Below are positions 43,174 through 52,177 of a DNA stretch of 64,000 nt, one piece after another; the stretch's first letter is position 1; the number at the start of each line of letters is the position of its first letter. Source of the stretch: Anoxybacillus mongoliensis. Its GTDB lineage: Bacteria; Bacillota; Bacilli; Bacillales; Anoxybacillaceae. The notes below the pieces were generated by a model, which was not told the DNA's origin, ran no database searches, and saw only the letters and a program-made list of their open reading frames with translations. The stretch spans positions 62,001 through 126,000 of the forward strand of contig NZ_JACHEQ010000005.1 in NCBI RefSeq assembly GCF_014201515.1, in the 5' to 3' direction. Both the position numbers and the translations under genes were made by a program.

Positions 43174-43836
43174 TTATATTAAAACAAACACCGCAAAAAA
43201 ATGAGCAACAGACCCACCTAACACAAACAAATGCCAGACGGCATGGTGAAATTTAAACCCGCGCCAAACGTAAAAAACCGCGCCGATTGTGTATAAAATA
43301 CCGCCAATGACTAAGTAGACAACTCCTTCTAACGAAAGACTAGAAACGAGCGGTTTCCATGCAAATACAATCAGCCAACCCATGATGATATATATAATCG
43401 TCGATGTATATAAAAAGCGATTGACGAAAAAGCATTTAAATACGGTACCCACAAGCGCAAGCCCCCAGACGATGCCAAATAGCGTCCAACCGATTGCGCC
43501 CTTCACCGCTAAAAATAAAAACGGCGTATATGTGCCAGCGATAAAAAAGTAAATCGCGGAGTGGTCGAAAATTTCAAACAACCGTTTCCAGCGCCCTTTC
43601 GGCAATGCGTGTACGATCGTCGATGACAAATACAAAATAAGCATTGTGCCCCCAAACAAAGTAAAACTAACGACGTGCCATGCATTTCCGTACATCGCAG
43701 CCGTGACCGTCAAAATAACAAGCGCTGCGATGCTAAACACCGCACCAACGCCATGCGTAATCGCATGAACGATTTCTTCTTCTTTCGTAAATGTATGTGT
43801 AAAAGCCAATGGTTTCATTCCTTTCGTGAAAGACAT
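43174..43836 (-). CDS. Hemolysin III / PAQR family membrane protein
   Basis: About 220 residues with seven membrane segments. Family marks are FTKEEEIVHAITHGVGAVFS near the start, SSTIVHALP near 70, FDHSAIYFFIAGTYTPF near 87 and HHAVWHLFVLGGSVAHFFAVF at the end, including the conserved histidines and Asp of the metal site. The start is uncertain: ATG at 43836 lacks a clear ribosome site and the next ATG, 43818, has AAAGGA almost touching it. The rest of the open frame to 43965 is probably not translated. Confidence 0.88.
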   Translation of the reverse strand: MSFTKGMKPLAFTHTFTKEEEIVHAITHGVGAVFSIAALVILTVTAAMYGNAWHVVSFTLFGGTMLILYLSSTIVHALPKGRWKRLFEIFDHSAIYFFIAGTYTPFLFLAVKGAIGWTLFGIVWGLALVGTVFKCFFVNRFLYTSTIIYIIMGWLIVFAWKPLVSSLSLEGVVYLVIGGILYTIGAVFYVWRGFKFHHAVWHLFVLGGSVAHFFAVFVLI

Positions 43837-43931
43837 TTTGTTTATTCTACCACATATACATACATATCGTACATTTTTATTCATTATTGTTTTTGCTCGC
43901 GATATAATGGGAAAAAAGAGAGGTGAGGACG

Positions 43932-44858
43932 ATGCAAATACAGGTAGAAAGGCAACGTAAGACAAAAAAGTGGCTTGTACCGTCGTTTATTGGTGTGTTG
44001 TTACTTGCGGCGATTGCGTGTGTTGCCATTTCGATTTACGTCGGCTGGAATTTGACGCATAAAGAGCGAAAAGCGGTCGTTGAGACACCAAAAGATTACG
44101 GAATGGTTTATCAAAATGTGACATTTACAAGTAAAGATGGGGGACTAAAGCTAAAAGGCTGGATCATAGAACCGACGAAACAAGCGAAAATGACGGTTAT
44201 TTTTTCGCACGGATATGGCGGCAATCGCTACGAACCGAACGTACCGTTTTTGCCAATTGCTAAAGCACTAATAGACGAAGGATATCGCGTCATTATGTTT
44301 GATTTTCGCGCCAGCGGCGAATCGGAAGGAGACATGACAACGATTGGTGCAAAAGAAAAGTATGATTTGCTTGGCGTCATTGATTATGCAAAACAACACT
44401 ATTCCGAACCGATTGTTCTGTATGGAGTGTCCATGGGAGCAGCAACGTCGATTTTAGCGGCAGGAATGGATAAAGATGTGAAAGCTGTTATTGCCGACAG
44501 CTCATTTAGCGATTTAGAAGGGTATTTGCGCACATATATGCCTGTATGGACGCATTTACCGAACGTTCCGTTTACGTACTTAATCATTACCCTTATTCCA
44601 ATGATTACTGATTTAGATCCAGCACAATCTATCCCAATCAAAGCGGTCGATGCAATTGCCCCACGTCCGATCTTATTTATTCATAGTAAAGCAGACCCGT
44701 CCATCCCATACAAAGAAAGTGTAAACATGTACAACAAACATCCAGACGTATTTGAACTTTGGCTCACAGAAAAAGCGAAGCATGTGAAAAGTTTTGCTAT
44801 GTATAAAGAGGAGTATATTCAGCATATGTTAGCATTTTTAGAAAAGGTACAAAAATAA
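43932..44858 (+). CDS. Membrane-anchored alpha/beta hydrolase
   Basis: A 308-residue hydrolase starting at the ATG after GAGAGGTGAGG, with an N-terminal membrane segment (about residues 15-40). The oxyanion-side motif is SHGYGGNRYE near 92, the nucleophile S167 sits in YGVSMGAA, an acidic residue follows in HSKADPSIPYKESV and the catalytic histidine is in EKAKHVKSF near the end. The catalytic domain faces outward if the anchor is type II. A TATAAT box lies at about 43902. Substrate unknown; similar to the YqkD/YfhR group. Confidence 0.85.
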   Translation: MQIQVERQRKTKKWLVPSFIGVLLLAAIACVAISIYVGWNLTHKERKAVVETPKDYGMVYQNVTFTSKDGGLKLKGWIIEPTKQAKMTVIFSHGYGGNRYEPNVPFLPIAKALIDEGYRVIMFDFRASGESEGDMTTIGAKEKYDLLGVIDYAKQHYSEPIVLYGVSMGAATSILAAGMDKDVKAVIADSSFSDLEGYLRTYMPVWTHLPNVPFTYLIITLIPMITDLDPAQSIPIKAVDAIAPRPILFIHSKADPSIPYKESVNMYNKHPDVFELWLTEKAKHVKSFAMYKEEYIQHMLAFLEKVQK

Positions 44859-44937
44859 AATTCAGAATATTCATTGACTTCTGATAAAAATGTAGGTATG
44901 CTTGTAGTAAATTTGGAAAATGGAAAGGGGAAAGAAG

Positions 44938-46101
44938 ATGAGTGTAGTTGAGCAGAGAAGAGGGTATTTCGGAGAGTTTGGCGGAAGTTTCGTACCGCCG
45001 GCGTTGCAGGAAGCGTTAGACTATTTAGAGGCACAGTTTTTAAGATACAAGGATGATCCTACATTCCATGAGGAATTTGCGTTTTATTTAAAAGAGTACG
45101 TCGGACGAGAAAATCCGCTCACCTTTGCCTCAAGGTTAACTGAAAAACTTGGCGGAGCGAAAATTTATTTAAAACGGGAAGATTTAAACCATACCGGTTC
45201 TCATAAAATTAACAACGTCATCGGGCAAATTTTATTAGCGAAACGCATGGGAGCGAAACGCATCATTGCTGAAACAGGAGCTGGGCAACACGGTGTGGCG
45301 ACAGCGACAGCTTGTGCGATGTTTGGGATGGATTGTGTCATTTATATGGGGGAAGAAGATACGAGAAGGCAAGCGCTAAATGTTTTTCGAATGGAGTTAT
45401 TAGGAGCGAAAGTTGTTCCTGTAGCAAAAGGGCAAGGCAGATTGAAAGATGCAGTCGATGAGGCGTTAAACGACTATGTCCAAAATTATGAACATACATT
45501 TTATTTGCTTGGTTCAGCCGTTGGACCACATCCGTACCCGACGATCGTGAAACATTTCCAATCTGTCATTAGTGAAGAAAGTAAGCGACAAATGATCGAG
45601 AAAGAAGGACGTTTGCCTGATGTTGTGATTGCTTGTGCGGGCGGTGGCAGCAATGCGATTGGTGCTTTTGCACATTATATCGATGAACCGAGTGTACGTT
45701 TGATCGGAGTCGAACCAGAGCAAGCAGCGACGTTGACAAAAGGTGTCCCTGCGATTATTCACGGCTTTAAATGCCTCGTTTTGCTTGATGAAGAAGGAAC
45801 TCCACAACCAACATATTCAATTGCTGCGGGGCTTGATTATCCAGGAATTGGACCGGAACATAGCTTTTTAAAAACGTCCGGTCGGGCAGAATATTATACA
45901 GTCACAAATGATGAAGTGTTAGAAGCATTTCAAACACTTTCAAAAACGGAAGGGATCATTCCTGCGCTAGAAAGTGCTCATGCAGTCGCTTATGCAATAA
46001 AACTAGCTCCAATGCTCGATCGCGATCAAATCATTATCGTGAACTTATCAGGTCGCGGAGATAAAGACGTCGAGCAGGTGTTTCATATGTTAAAAGGTTA
46101 G
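44938..46101 (+). CDS. trpB: Tryptophan synthase beta chain (stand-alone)
   Basis: A 387-residue PLP enzyme of the class 1 TrpB type. PLP lysine K90 lies in [10 protein letters not shown], catalytic E112 in [13 protein letters not shown], the phosphate loop is [11 protein letters not shown] near 230 and the C-terminal [12 protein letters not shown] is intact. GGAAAGGGG precedes the ATG at 44938. No trpA or other trp gene is next to it: the neighbours are a hydrolase and a GGDEF-like gene. It could be the only beta chain displaced from the operon, or a second copy using free indole. Confidence 0.92.
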   Translation: MSVVEQRRGYFGEFGGSFVPPALQEALDYLEAQFLRYKDDPTFHEEFAFYLKEYVGRENPLTFASRLTEKLGGAKIYLKREDLNHTGSHKINNVIGQILLAKRMGAKRIIAETGAGQHGVATATACAMFGMDCVIYMGEEDTRRQALNVFRMELLGAKVVPVAKGQGRLKDAVDEALNDYVQNYEHTFYLLGSAVGPHPYPTIVKHFQSVISEESKRQMIEKEGRLPDVVIACAGGGSNAIGAFAHYIDEPSVRLIGVEPEQAATLTKGVPAIIHGFKCLVLLDEEGTPQPTYSIAAGLDYPGIGPEHSFLKTSGRAEYYTVTNDEVLEAFQTLSKTEGIIPALESAHAVAYAIKLAPMLDRDQIIIVNLSGRGDKDVEQVFHMLKG

Positions 46102-46105
46102 TCAT

Positions 46106-46141
46106 AAAAACGTCGTTTCCACAACGTGGAACGACGTTTTT
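46106..46141 (+). terminator. Strong intrinsic terminator of trpB
   Basis: AAAAACGTCGTT and AACGACGTTTTT pair, with the inner CCAC/GTGG pair, giving a stem of about 15 bp ending in a T-run. Confidence 0.92.
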
Positions 46142-46253
46142 ATCGTTCATTTGCCTTCTTTAGCCTATACAGTTCTTCCTCTACGCGCGCAATACGACCG
46201 AGCTGATAATCAAGTCGTTCGTGGATATAGGCGATGTCTTGCTTTGTGGCCAT
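46140..46253 (-). CDS. Possible 37-residue charged peptide
   Basis: The frame encodes MATKQDIAYIHERLDYQLGR followed by IARVEEELYRLKKANER. It begins three bases after the stop of the GGDEF-like gene, so it could be translationally coupled; there is no strong ribosome site. The composition is that of a short amphipathic coiled coil. The stop codon lies at the edge of the trpB terminator. Confidence 0.4.
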   Translation of the reverse strand: MATKQDIAYIHERLDYQLGRIARVEEELYRLKKANER

Positions 46254-46256
46254 TTC

Positions 46257-46853
46257 TTATTTTGTCGTACGTGTAGCATACATGCGTTCTTTTGCGACTT
46301 GTAATAACTGTTGTAATTGTTCTCCTTCGACGGGATATGTGGCATAACCGACGAGAAAAGATATAGAGCTATTTTTTTTAATTCGCTCAATCATTGTGGA
46401 CGGTTTCGCAGCGTTTTCAACAGCGATAATTAAGTATTGATCGTTTGACCATTTTGTTACGATATCACTTTTTCGTGTTGCCTCGACTAACAGTTGTTCA
46501 AAGGCAGTTTGTTGTTGGGGGTGGCTATCTTTCTTTGTTTGAAGCAAATAGATTGTTAAACGGCTATCTGGGTCGCGATCAACGAGCGCTGCGATTTTTT
46601 CGAATGTACTCGCAGCAAAGTCTTTACTTTTTAGCTGATATATTAGATCTTTTACACAAGCTTTTCGATCATATCGATTACCAAAATAAATGCCGATAAT
46701 CGTCTGAAACACGTAAAATCCAATGACAACATATAGTTCCGTTCCGTGGAGTTGTGTTAAATTAACTGTATCACTCATAGCCATTATTTCTGGTAACAAT
46801 ACAAGTTGGCTAATAAATAGGCCGATTGTTTTTCCAATATGTTGTTTAAGCAT
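46257..46853 (-). CDS. Membrane protein with degenerate GGDEF-like domain
   Basis: A 198-residue protein from ATG 46853 (AGAGAGGTG six bases upstream). Two hydrophobic segments (ISQLVLLPEIMAM region and ELYVVIGFYVFQTIIGIYFG) precede a cytoplasmic domain. The end KSDIVTKWSNDQYLIIAVEN, then GYATYPVEG and LLQVAKERMYATR, follows the order of a GGDEF domain, but the signature GGDEF/GGEEF is WSNDQ, so diguanylate cyclase activity is not expected. It may sense rather than make a nucleotide. Confidence 0.7.
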   Translation of the reverse strand: MLKQHIGKTIGLFISQLVLLPEIMAMSDTVNLTQLHGTELYVVIGFYVFQTIIGIYFGNRYDRKACVKDLIYQLKSKDFAASTFEKIAALVDRDPDSRLTIYLLQTKKDSHPQQQTAFEQLLVEATRKSDIVTKWSNDQYLIIAVENAAKPSTMIERIKKNSSISFLVGYATYPVEGEQLQQLLQVAKERMYATRTTK

Positions 46854-46917
46854 ATACATCACCTCTCTTCATACTATGAATCAAACGCACCATTGGGATG
46901 GACAAATAAAAATGAAA

Positions 46918-46946
46918 TAAAAAAAGGGCGAGATGACCGCCCTTTT
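46918..46946 (-). terminator. Intrinsic terminator of the YjiH-like gene
   Basis: On the minus strand AAAAGGGCG pairs with CGCCCTTT, followed by a T-run. Confidence 0.85.
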
Positions 46947-46949
46947 GCG

Positions 46950-48320
46950 TTAAAAAATGAGATGCGCAATAAAAACGATAATTGGCAACGTAATAAGTGT
47001 GCGAAGAAGGAAAATGACAACGAGATCCTTAAACGTAATTGGTAGTTTTGACGCAAGTAGCAATCCGCCTACTTCGGACATGTAAATCAATTGTGTGACA
47101 GAAACACAAGCGATAACAAAACGAGTAAATTCGCTTTCAATGCCGCTACCGATAATGGCAGGTAAAAACATGTCCGCAAAGCCGACAACCATCGTTTGTG
47201 CAGCAGCTGATGCTTCTGGCACTTGTAGGAGCGTCAAGATTGGTACAAACGGTTTACCGAGCCATTCAAATACCGACGTTGTTTCGGCAATAATTAATGC
47301 GACCGTTCCAATGGCCATAACAACCGGTAATACACCTAACCACATATCGATCACGGTTTGTACACCGTTTTTCAATAGTTTCCCCATGTCGCTATTGCGC
47401 TGTGCCACTTCTGTTGCCTGTTTTAATCCCCATTGAAAAGGAGTATAGCCAGCTGGTACTGTTTCATCAACGGGAGCGTGATGTTCATGATAATATGTGT
47501 CAGGTTTTTTCGATAATGGTGGAATGCGTGGCATAATAATCGCTGCCACAAGACCAGCAACGACGATCGTAAAATAGTACGCGCCAAACATATGTTCAAG
47601 CTTCATATACGTGATGACAACGATGCTAAACGTAATCGATACAACGGAAAAAGTTGTTCCAATTACCGCTGCTTCTCGTTTCGTATAAAAGCCGTCTTCA
47701 TATTGCTTATTCGTTAACAGTACGCCGATCGTTCCGTCCCCTAACCAAGAAGCGATACAGTCAATGGACGAGCGGCCAGGTAATTTAAATACGGGGCGCA
47801 TAACTTTTGTTAAAAGTGCACCACATAATTCGAGTAATCCGAAATCTAAAAGCAAAGGCAAAAATAGGCCAGCAAACAAAAAGACAGAAAACAAAATAGG
47901 AATTAAGCTATACAATAGCAACGAACCTGTATTTTCTGACCATACCCATTCTGGACCGATTTTCCATAACGTCATCGCTCCTAAAATTGTTCCAACGATG
48001 CGCGCAACGACGAACAAACCATTCACATCGAATAAACGCCGAAGAAATGAGCTGTTCATGATGAAAGAAGGATAAGCAATTTTTGCAACGATTGTGCCAA
48101 CCGTAGCGATAAACATAAATAAAACGGAAATTGTCGGAATGACTGAAGAAAAGTTTCCTTCGACCCATTTAGCTAAAATAGCTACAGGGATCGTCATTTC
48201 ACCTTTATAAGGAACAGGAACCATAAATAGAAATACACCAATAAGCGATGGGACGAGAAATTTCATTATGTCAGAGAGATGATAGGATTGTGTATGCTTT
48301 TCTTTTGGTACGACATTCAT
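46950..48320 (-). CDS. YjiH family membrane protein (nucleoside recognition domain)
   Basis: A 456-residue protein with about ten membrane segments. It contains two Gate/nucleoside-recognition type regions (SWLGDGTIGVLLTNKQYEDGF near 205 and FADMFLPAIIGSGIESEFTRFVIACVSVTQLIYMSEVGG near 365, in parts). These fit the YjiH group of spore-maturation/CNT-related transporters. The ligand is not known. A divergent intergenic stretch of about 350 bp lies upstream. Confidence 0.82.
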   Translation of the reverse strand: MNVVPKEKHTQSYHLSDIMKFLVPSLIGVFLFMVPVPYKGEMTIPVAILAKWVEGNFSSVIPTISVLFMFIATVGTIVAKIAYPSFIMNSSFLRRLFDVNGLFVVARIVGTILGAMTLWKIGPEWVWSENTGSLLLYSLIPILFSVFLFAGLFLPLLLDFGLLELCGALLTKVMRPVFKLPGRSSIDCIASWLGDGTIGVLLTNKQYEDGFYTKREAAVIGTTFSVVSITFSIVVITYMKLEHMFGAYYFTIVVAGLVAAIIMPRIPPLSKKPDTYYHEHHAPVDETVPAGYTPFQWGLKQATEVAQRNSDMGKLLKNGVQTVIDMWLGVLPVVMAIGTVALIIAETTSVFEWLGKPFVPILTLLQVPEASAAAQTMVVGFADMFLPAIIGSGIESEFTRFVIACVSVTQLIYMSEVGGLLLASKLPITFKDLVVIFLLRTLITLPIIVFIAHLIF

Positions 48321-48672
48321 TTTTTAAAACCACCTTTCCACGTTGTATTTTGAAAACGGATACATAACATTACTACTATCGTAATATAAAAATAAAAATA
48401 GTCAATATAACAAAATGATTCTGAAATATAAGTAAATGAATAAATATAAACACATGTACTTATATACATACAAAAATATGAATGAATAACAATTTATTTA
48501 TAGCAAAATAGATAACATAAAGCATAATAAAACAAAGCGAAGATATAATCAATCATTTTTTTGTATAAACGTTCGAATTCGAAATTTTTTTGTTTTTCTC
48601 AGCGCATTGAAACGTGTATTTTTTGTGCTTGTGCGATATGATAAGCAAAAATGTGTAGAGGAGGAATAAACG
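48321..48672. promoter_or_regulatory. AT-rich divergent intergenic region
   Basis: 352 bp without a gene. On the minus strand TTGACT (48405-48400), a 16-bp spacer and TACGAT (48383-48378) is a possible promoter of the YjiH-like gene. The rest is very AT-rich with ATA/TAT runs; no terminator, operator or RNA is recognised. The rightward gene has AGAGGAGGA before its ATG. Confidence 0.4.
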
Positions 48673-49641
48673 ATGTGGCGTTATGCGAAACCAACCGTCG
48701 TTGTAAGTGAATGTCTCGGTTTTTCCCCTTGTCGATATAACGGCGATCAACTGAATGATGAAGTCGTACAAAAATTAGCACCGTTCGTTCAATTCATCCC
48801 CATCTGCCCAGAAGTGCGCATCGGCCTCGGTACACCGCGTGAGACAATTCGGCTCGTTAAAGAAGATGAACGTATTCGCCTGATACAGCCATCAACCGGA
48901 ACGGATGTAACCGAGCAAATGAATCAATTTTCCGTTTCATTTTTAACGCAAGTATCGAATGTGGATGGATTTATTTTAAAAAGTCGGTCACCGTCATGCG
49001 GGATAAAAGACGTCAAGATATACAGTAGCAAGCAAAAAGGACCTGCAGCAGGAAAAGGGAGCGGTATGTTCGCTGAACATGTATTACGAATGTTTGCCCA
49101 TAAAGCTGTGGAAGAAGAGGGACGATTAACGAATTTCGTTATTCGAGAGCATTTTTTGACGAAGTTATTTACGCTTGCTTTGTTTCGGGAGGTGAAACAG
49201 ACAAAATCACACCATCGTCTCGTTGAATTTCATGCGGAGCATAAATATTTGTTCATGGCGTATCATCAACAAAAATTGAAACAATTAGGAAATATTGTTG
49301 CCAACCAAGCACGTTTACCGATAGAAAAGGTATTTCTGCAGTATGAACAAACGTTATATGAGTTGTTTGCACGGCGCTCACGCCGAAATTCGAACATTAA
49401 TGTTTGTCAACATATGATCGGTTATTTTAAAAATGAATTAAGCGGTGAGGAAAAGCGGTATGTTCATGAGTTGTTAGAAAAATATCGAGCAGGCAAGCTG
49501 CCGTTAAGCAGTGTAACAACAGTTATTCGCTCATGGGCAATTCGTTATCAAAATGAATATTTATTGAAACAACGATATTTTCAACCTTATCCGGAGTCAT
49601 TGCTTGATGTGACGGACTCAGGAAAAGGAAGAGATTATTGA
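48673..49641 (+). CDS. TudS-type (DUF523) protein fused to DUF1722
   Basis: A 322-residue two-domain protein. Residues 1-150 are the DUF523 fold, known as the thiouracil desulfurase TudS, with cluster cysteines C14 and C20 in SECLGFSPC, C45 in PICPE and C109 in SRSPSCG. Residues about 165-300 are the DUF1722 helical domain (LVEFHAEHKYLFMAYHQQKLKQLG). The DUF523 domain holds a [4Fe-4S] cluster that removes sulfur from thiolated bases in characterised members. A role in tRNA thiobase salvage or detoxification is inferred. It stands alone. Confidence 0.87.
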   Translation: MWRYAKPTVVVSECLGFSPCRYNGDQLNDEVVQKLAPFVQFIPICPEVRIGLGTPRETIRLVKEDERIRLIQPSTGTDVTEQMNQFSVSFLTQVSNVDGFILKSRSPSCGIKDVKIYSSKQKGPAAGKGSGMFAEHVLRMFAHKAVEEEGRLTNFVIREHFLTKLFTLALFREVKQTKSHHRLVEFHAEHKYLFMAYHQQKLKQLGNIVANQARLPIEKVFLQYEQTLYELFARRSRRNSNINVCQHMIGYFKNELSGEEKRYVHELLEKYRAGKLPLSSVTTVIRSWAIRYQNEYLLKQRYFQPYPESLLDVTDSGKGRDY

Positions 49642-49657
49642 AAAAAGCGACGAAGGA

Positions 49658-50968
49658 TTATCCTTGTCGCTTTTTTGTAATGATATAATATATCGGGATA
49701 CCGGATATTGTAACAACAATCGATAAAAACGTATCTAGCGGTGCATGGAGTACCGTACTCATAATAATATATGCTGTGCCGGCAAGAGCAACGATCGGAG
49801 TAAATGGATAAAGTGGCACTCGATATAATTGTTCGTTAGATGGTAATGATTTTCGTAATAGAAATAATGCATAGAAAGCAAAACCGTAAAATAAAAAGAC
49901 ACTAAAAATAGCGATATCTGTTAATCGATCGGCATTACCAAGTAACATCATGACAATTGCAATGGTAATTTGCATTAACGTTGCAAATACAGGTGTGCGC
50001 CACTTTGGATGAATACGAGAAAAATAACGGGAAAACGGAAATAACCCATCTGTTGCCATAGCCAATGGCATGCGAGGAAATGTAAGAACTTTTCCATTTA
50101 AACAGCCGAAAATAGAAATTAAGATACCAATGGCAATTAATTTTCCCCCGAATGCCCCAAATAAGATGGTTGCTGCTTCGCTTGCTGCGTTTGGACCGAA
50201 CGTAACAATGTCATCGGCACGAAGAACATGAAGCAATGCAACATTCACAGCCACATAGGCAAACATCACCATAAGAATACCAGTAATAATAGCTTTTGGT
50301 AACGTTTTGGCTGGATTTTTCATTTCGCCAGCAACAAATCCAACGTTCATCCATCCATCGTACGCCCATAATGTTGCTAAAACGGCCGCTCCAAAGTTTA
50401 TTGCTTGACTAGAGCCACTATCCATGTCGAAAATCGGTACGTTTCCTTTTGTTACGCCAAAAATAATAATAACAAAAATAGGCAATAATTTTGCCGCAGT
50501 TAACACGCTTTGGACGATGCCACCAAATTGTGAGCCGAGCATATTAATGACAGATAAAAATAAAACAGCAATGATCCCGATCCAAAGTTCACTTTCTTTT
50601 GGTAGTGCAAACATCCCTGCAAACAACGCACCAAAATACAACCCTAGTGCACCGATGACGGCAGGACCGTAAATGACCGTTTGCACCCATCCACATAAAA
50701 AACCCCAAAACCGTCCGTACACTTTTTCGATATATACATACAACCCGCCTGTTTCAGGAATTTTTGCACTTACTTCTGCAATCGTCAATCCGCTTGCTAA
50801 TGTAATAATCCCTCCAATGACCCAAGCGAGAAGAGCAAGTGTTGAGTTGCCCGTTGCTCCGATGACAATCGCAGGTTTCATAAAAATCCCAGAACCGATG
50901 ACAGTGCCAATGACGATCGCTGTTGCTGTAATGAATCCAATGCTTCGTTTCAATTGTGTGTTTGTCAT
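49658..50968 (-). CDS. APC amino-acid permease, SteT/LAT-like
   Basis: A 436-residue transporter with twelve membrane segments, starting MTNTQLKRSIGFITATAIVI; AGGAGTG precedes this ATG. Marks are GTVIGSGIFMKP near 22, AEVSAKIPETGGLYVYI near 66 and WAYDGWMNVGFVAGEMKNP near 203, which are typical of the L-type/serine-threonine exchanger group (SteT). The window's other APC permease (12092) belongs to a different subgroup. Substrate probably neutral amino acids. Confidence 0.86.
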   Translation of the reverse strand: MTNTQLKRSIGFITATAIVIGTVIGSGIFMKPAIVIGATGNSTLALLAWVIGGIITLASGLTIAEVSAKIPETGGLYVYIEKVYGRFWGFLCGWVQTVIYGPAVIGALGLYFGALFAGMFALPKESELWIGIIAVLFLSVINMLGSQFGGIVQSVLTAAKLLPIFVIIIFGVTKGNVPIFDMDSGSSQAINFGAAVLATLWAYDGWMNVGFVAGEMKNPAKTLPKAIITGILMVMFAYVAVNVALLHVLRADDIVTFGPNAASEAATILFGAFGGKLIAIGILISIFGCLNGKVLTFPRMPLAMATDGLFPFSRYFSRIHPKWRTPVFATLMQITIAIVMMLLGNADRLTDIAIFSVFLFYGFAFYALFLLRKSLPSNEQLYRVPLYPFTPIVALAGTAYIIMSTVLHAPLDTFLSIVVTISGIPIYYIITKKRQG

Positions 50969-51064
50969 TCTGTTCACTCCTAAAGGACAAATGTTTTTTT
51001 ATATCGAACAATCGCTATTATAGCATGAGATGAAGAAAAACTTCTTTTTTTGAAAATTAAAATA

Positions 51065-51093
51065 TTGACATCGTGAAAAGAAAAGAATAAGAT
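51065..51093 (+). promoter_or_regulatory. Promoter of the mnt operon
   Basis: TTGACA (51065-51070), 17-bp spacer, TAAGAT (51088-51093). An MntR-like site follows directly. Confidence 0.8.
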
Positions 51094-51099
51094 AAAACT

Positions 51100-51122
51100 A
51101 AATTTGGTTTAAAGAAACTTTT
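51100..51122 (+). promoter_or_regulatory. MntR-like operator 1
   Basis: TTTGGTTTAAAGAAACTTTT resembles the MntR box (TTTGC-TTAAGG-AAACT), differing at the C and GG positions. It overlaps the expected transcription start. Confidence 0.6.
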
Positions 51123-51139
51123 TTAACTCAAATCATCAT

Positions 51140-51206
51140 TGTTTACTTATCCCACACATCACGTCGTTTTATGCTAATGCATATGATGGGCGAGTAAACA
51201 AATTTT
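51140..51206 (+). promoter_or_regulatory. Leader hairpin followed by a T-run in the mnt leader
   Basis: GTTTACT (51140-51146) pairs with AGTAAAC, then CCCA with a TGGG, CATCA with TGATG and TATGC with GCATA, giving a long, bulged hairpin to about 51199, followed by AAATTTTTTT. It looks like an attenuator between promoter and mntA. It shows no similarity to the yybP-ykoY manganese riboswitch that I can see. Confidence 0.45.
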
Positions 51207-51216
51207 TTTCGCTAAG

Positions 51217-51237
51217 TTTTGCGTTAAGGAAACTTTT
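51217..51237 (+). promoter_or_regulatory. MntR-like operator 2
   Basis: TTTTGCGTTAAGGAAACTTT matches the MntR box well. It lies 33 bp before the mntA start. Confidence 0.7.
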
Positions 51238-51269
51238 ATATCCTGATGCAAATTTGGAGGAGGAAGCAT

Positions 51270-52175
51270 ATGAAAAAGTGGATGGTCATATGGACCGCTT
51301 TGTTATTGTTATTTGGATGCGAAACAAAAGAGAATAAAAAAGATGTCATCTATGTCGTTGCAACGACAGGGCAAATAGCTGATCTCGTTAAACATGTCGG
51401 GGGAGAATATGTTCACGTGGCAGCGTTAATGGGGCCAGGGGTAGATCCTCATTTGTATAAAGCAACGCAAGGAGATATTCAAAAATTAAGTCAAGCAGAC
51501 ATCATTTTTTACAATGGACTCCATTTAGAAGGAAAACTGGGAGAAATATTTACGAAAATGTCGAAAACAAAAAAAGTTGTTGCGGTAAGTGAAGCGATTC
51601 CAAAAGAAAAATTAATTGACGTGAATGGGGTAGATGATCCGCACATATGGTTTGATCTCGATTTATGGAGTTACGCTGTACGAACAGTAAAAGATGAATT
51701 AAGTGCGATTGATCCGCAACATAAACAAACATACGAAAAACAAGCAGAAGCTTATATATCTCAGCTCATACAGTTAAAAGAAGAAGCGAAGAAACAAATT
51801 CATGCCATTCCGAAACAGCAACGTGTTTTAATTACAGCGCATGATGCGTTCCATTATTTCGGTCGTGCGTATGATATCGAAGTAGTTGGTTTACAAGGGT
51901 TAAGCACAGATGCGGAATATGGACTAAAAGATGTGCAGTCGCTTGTTGACTTGATCGTTAATCGAAATATTCAAGCGGTATTTGTGGAAAGTAGTGTATC
52001 GAAAAAGGCAATTGAAGCGGTTGTCGAGGGAGCGAAACAGCGTGGTCATCACGTTTCGATCGGCGGGGAACTATTTTCAGATGCCCTTGGACGAGAAGGA
52101 ACAGAAGAAGGAACGTTTATTGGCATGTATCGTTATAACGTCAAAACGATTGCACAAGCATTGAAGGGGGAATGA
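51270..52175 (+). CDS. mntA: Manganese-binding lipoprotein of ABC importer
   Basis: A 301-residue cluster A-I binding protein starting MKKWMVIWTALLLLFGCETK with lipobox LLFGC. Metal ligands of the family are visible: H70-region in MGPGVDPHLYKATQGD, H in DDPHIWFDLDLW near 133, E in GLSTDAEYGLKD near 215 and D in GELFSDALG near 270. GGAGGAGG precedes the ATG. MntR boxes upstream favour manganese over zinc. First gene of the mntABCD operon. Confidence 0.92.
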   Translation: MKKWMVIWTALLLLFGCETKENKKDVIYVVATTGQIADLVKHVGGEYVHVAALMGPGVDPHLYKATQGDIQKLSQADIIFYNGLHLEGKLGEIFTKMSKTKKVVAVSEAIPKEKLIDVNGVDDPHIWFDLDLWSYAVRTVKDELSAIDPQHKQTYEKQAEAYISQLIQLKEEAKKQIHAIPKQQRVLITAHDAFHYFGRAYDIEVVGLQGLSTDAEYGLKDVQSLVDLIVNRNIQAVFVESSVSKKAIEAVVEGAKQRGHHVSIGGELFSDALGREGTEEGTFIGMYRYNVKTIAQALKGE

Positions 52176-52177
52176 CG

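Noticed and set aside
43837-43965. N-terminal extension of the hemolysin III protein
   Set aside because: Overlaps the divergent promoter region, has no ribosome site and is not like the family.
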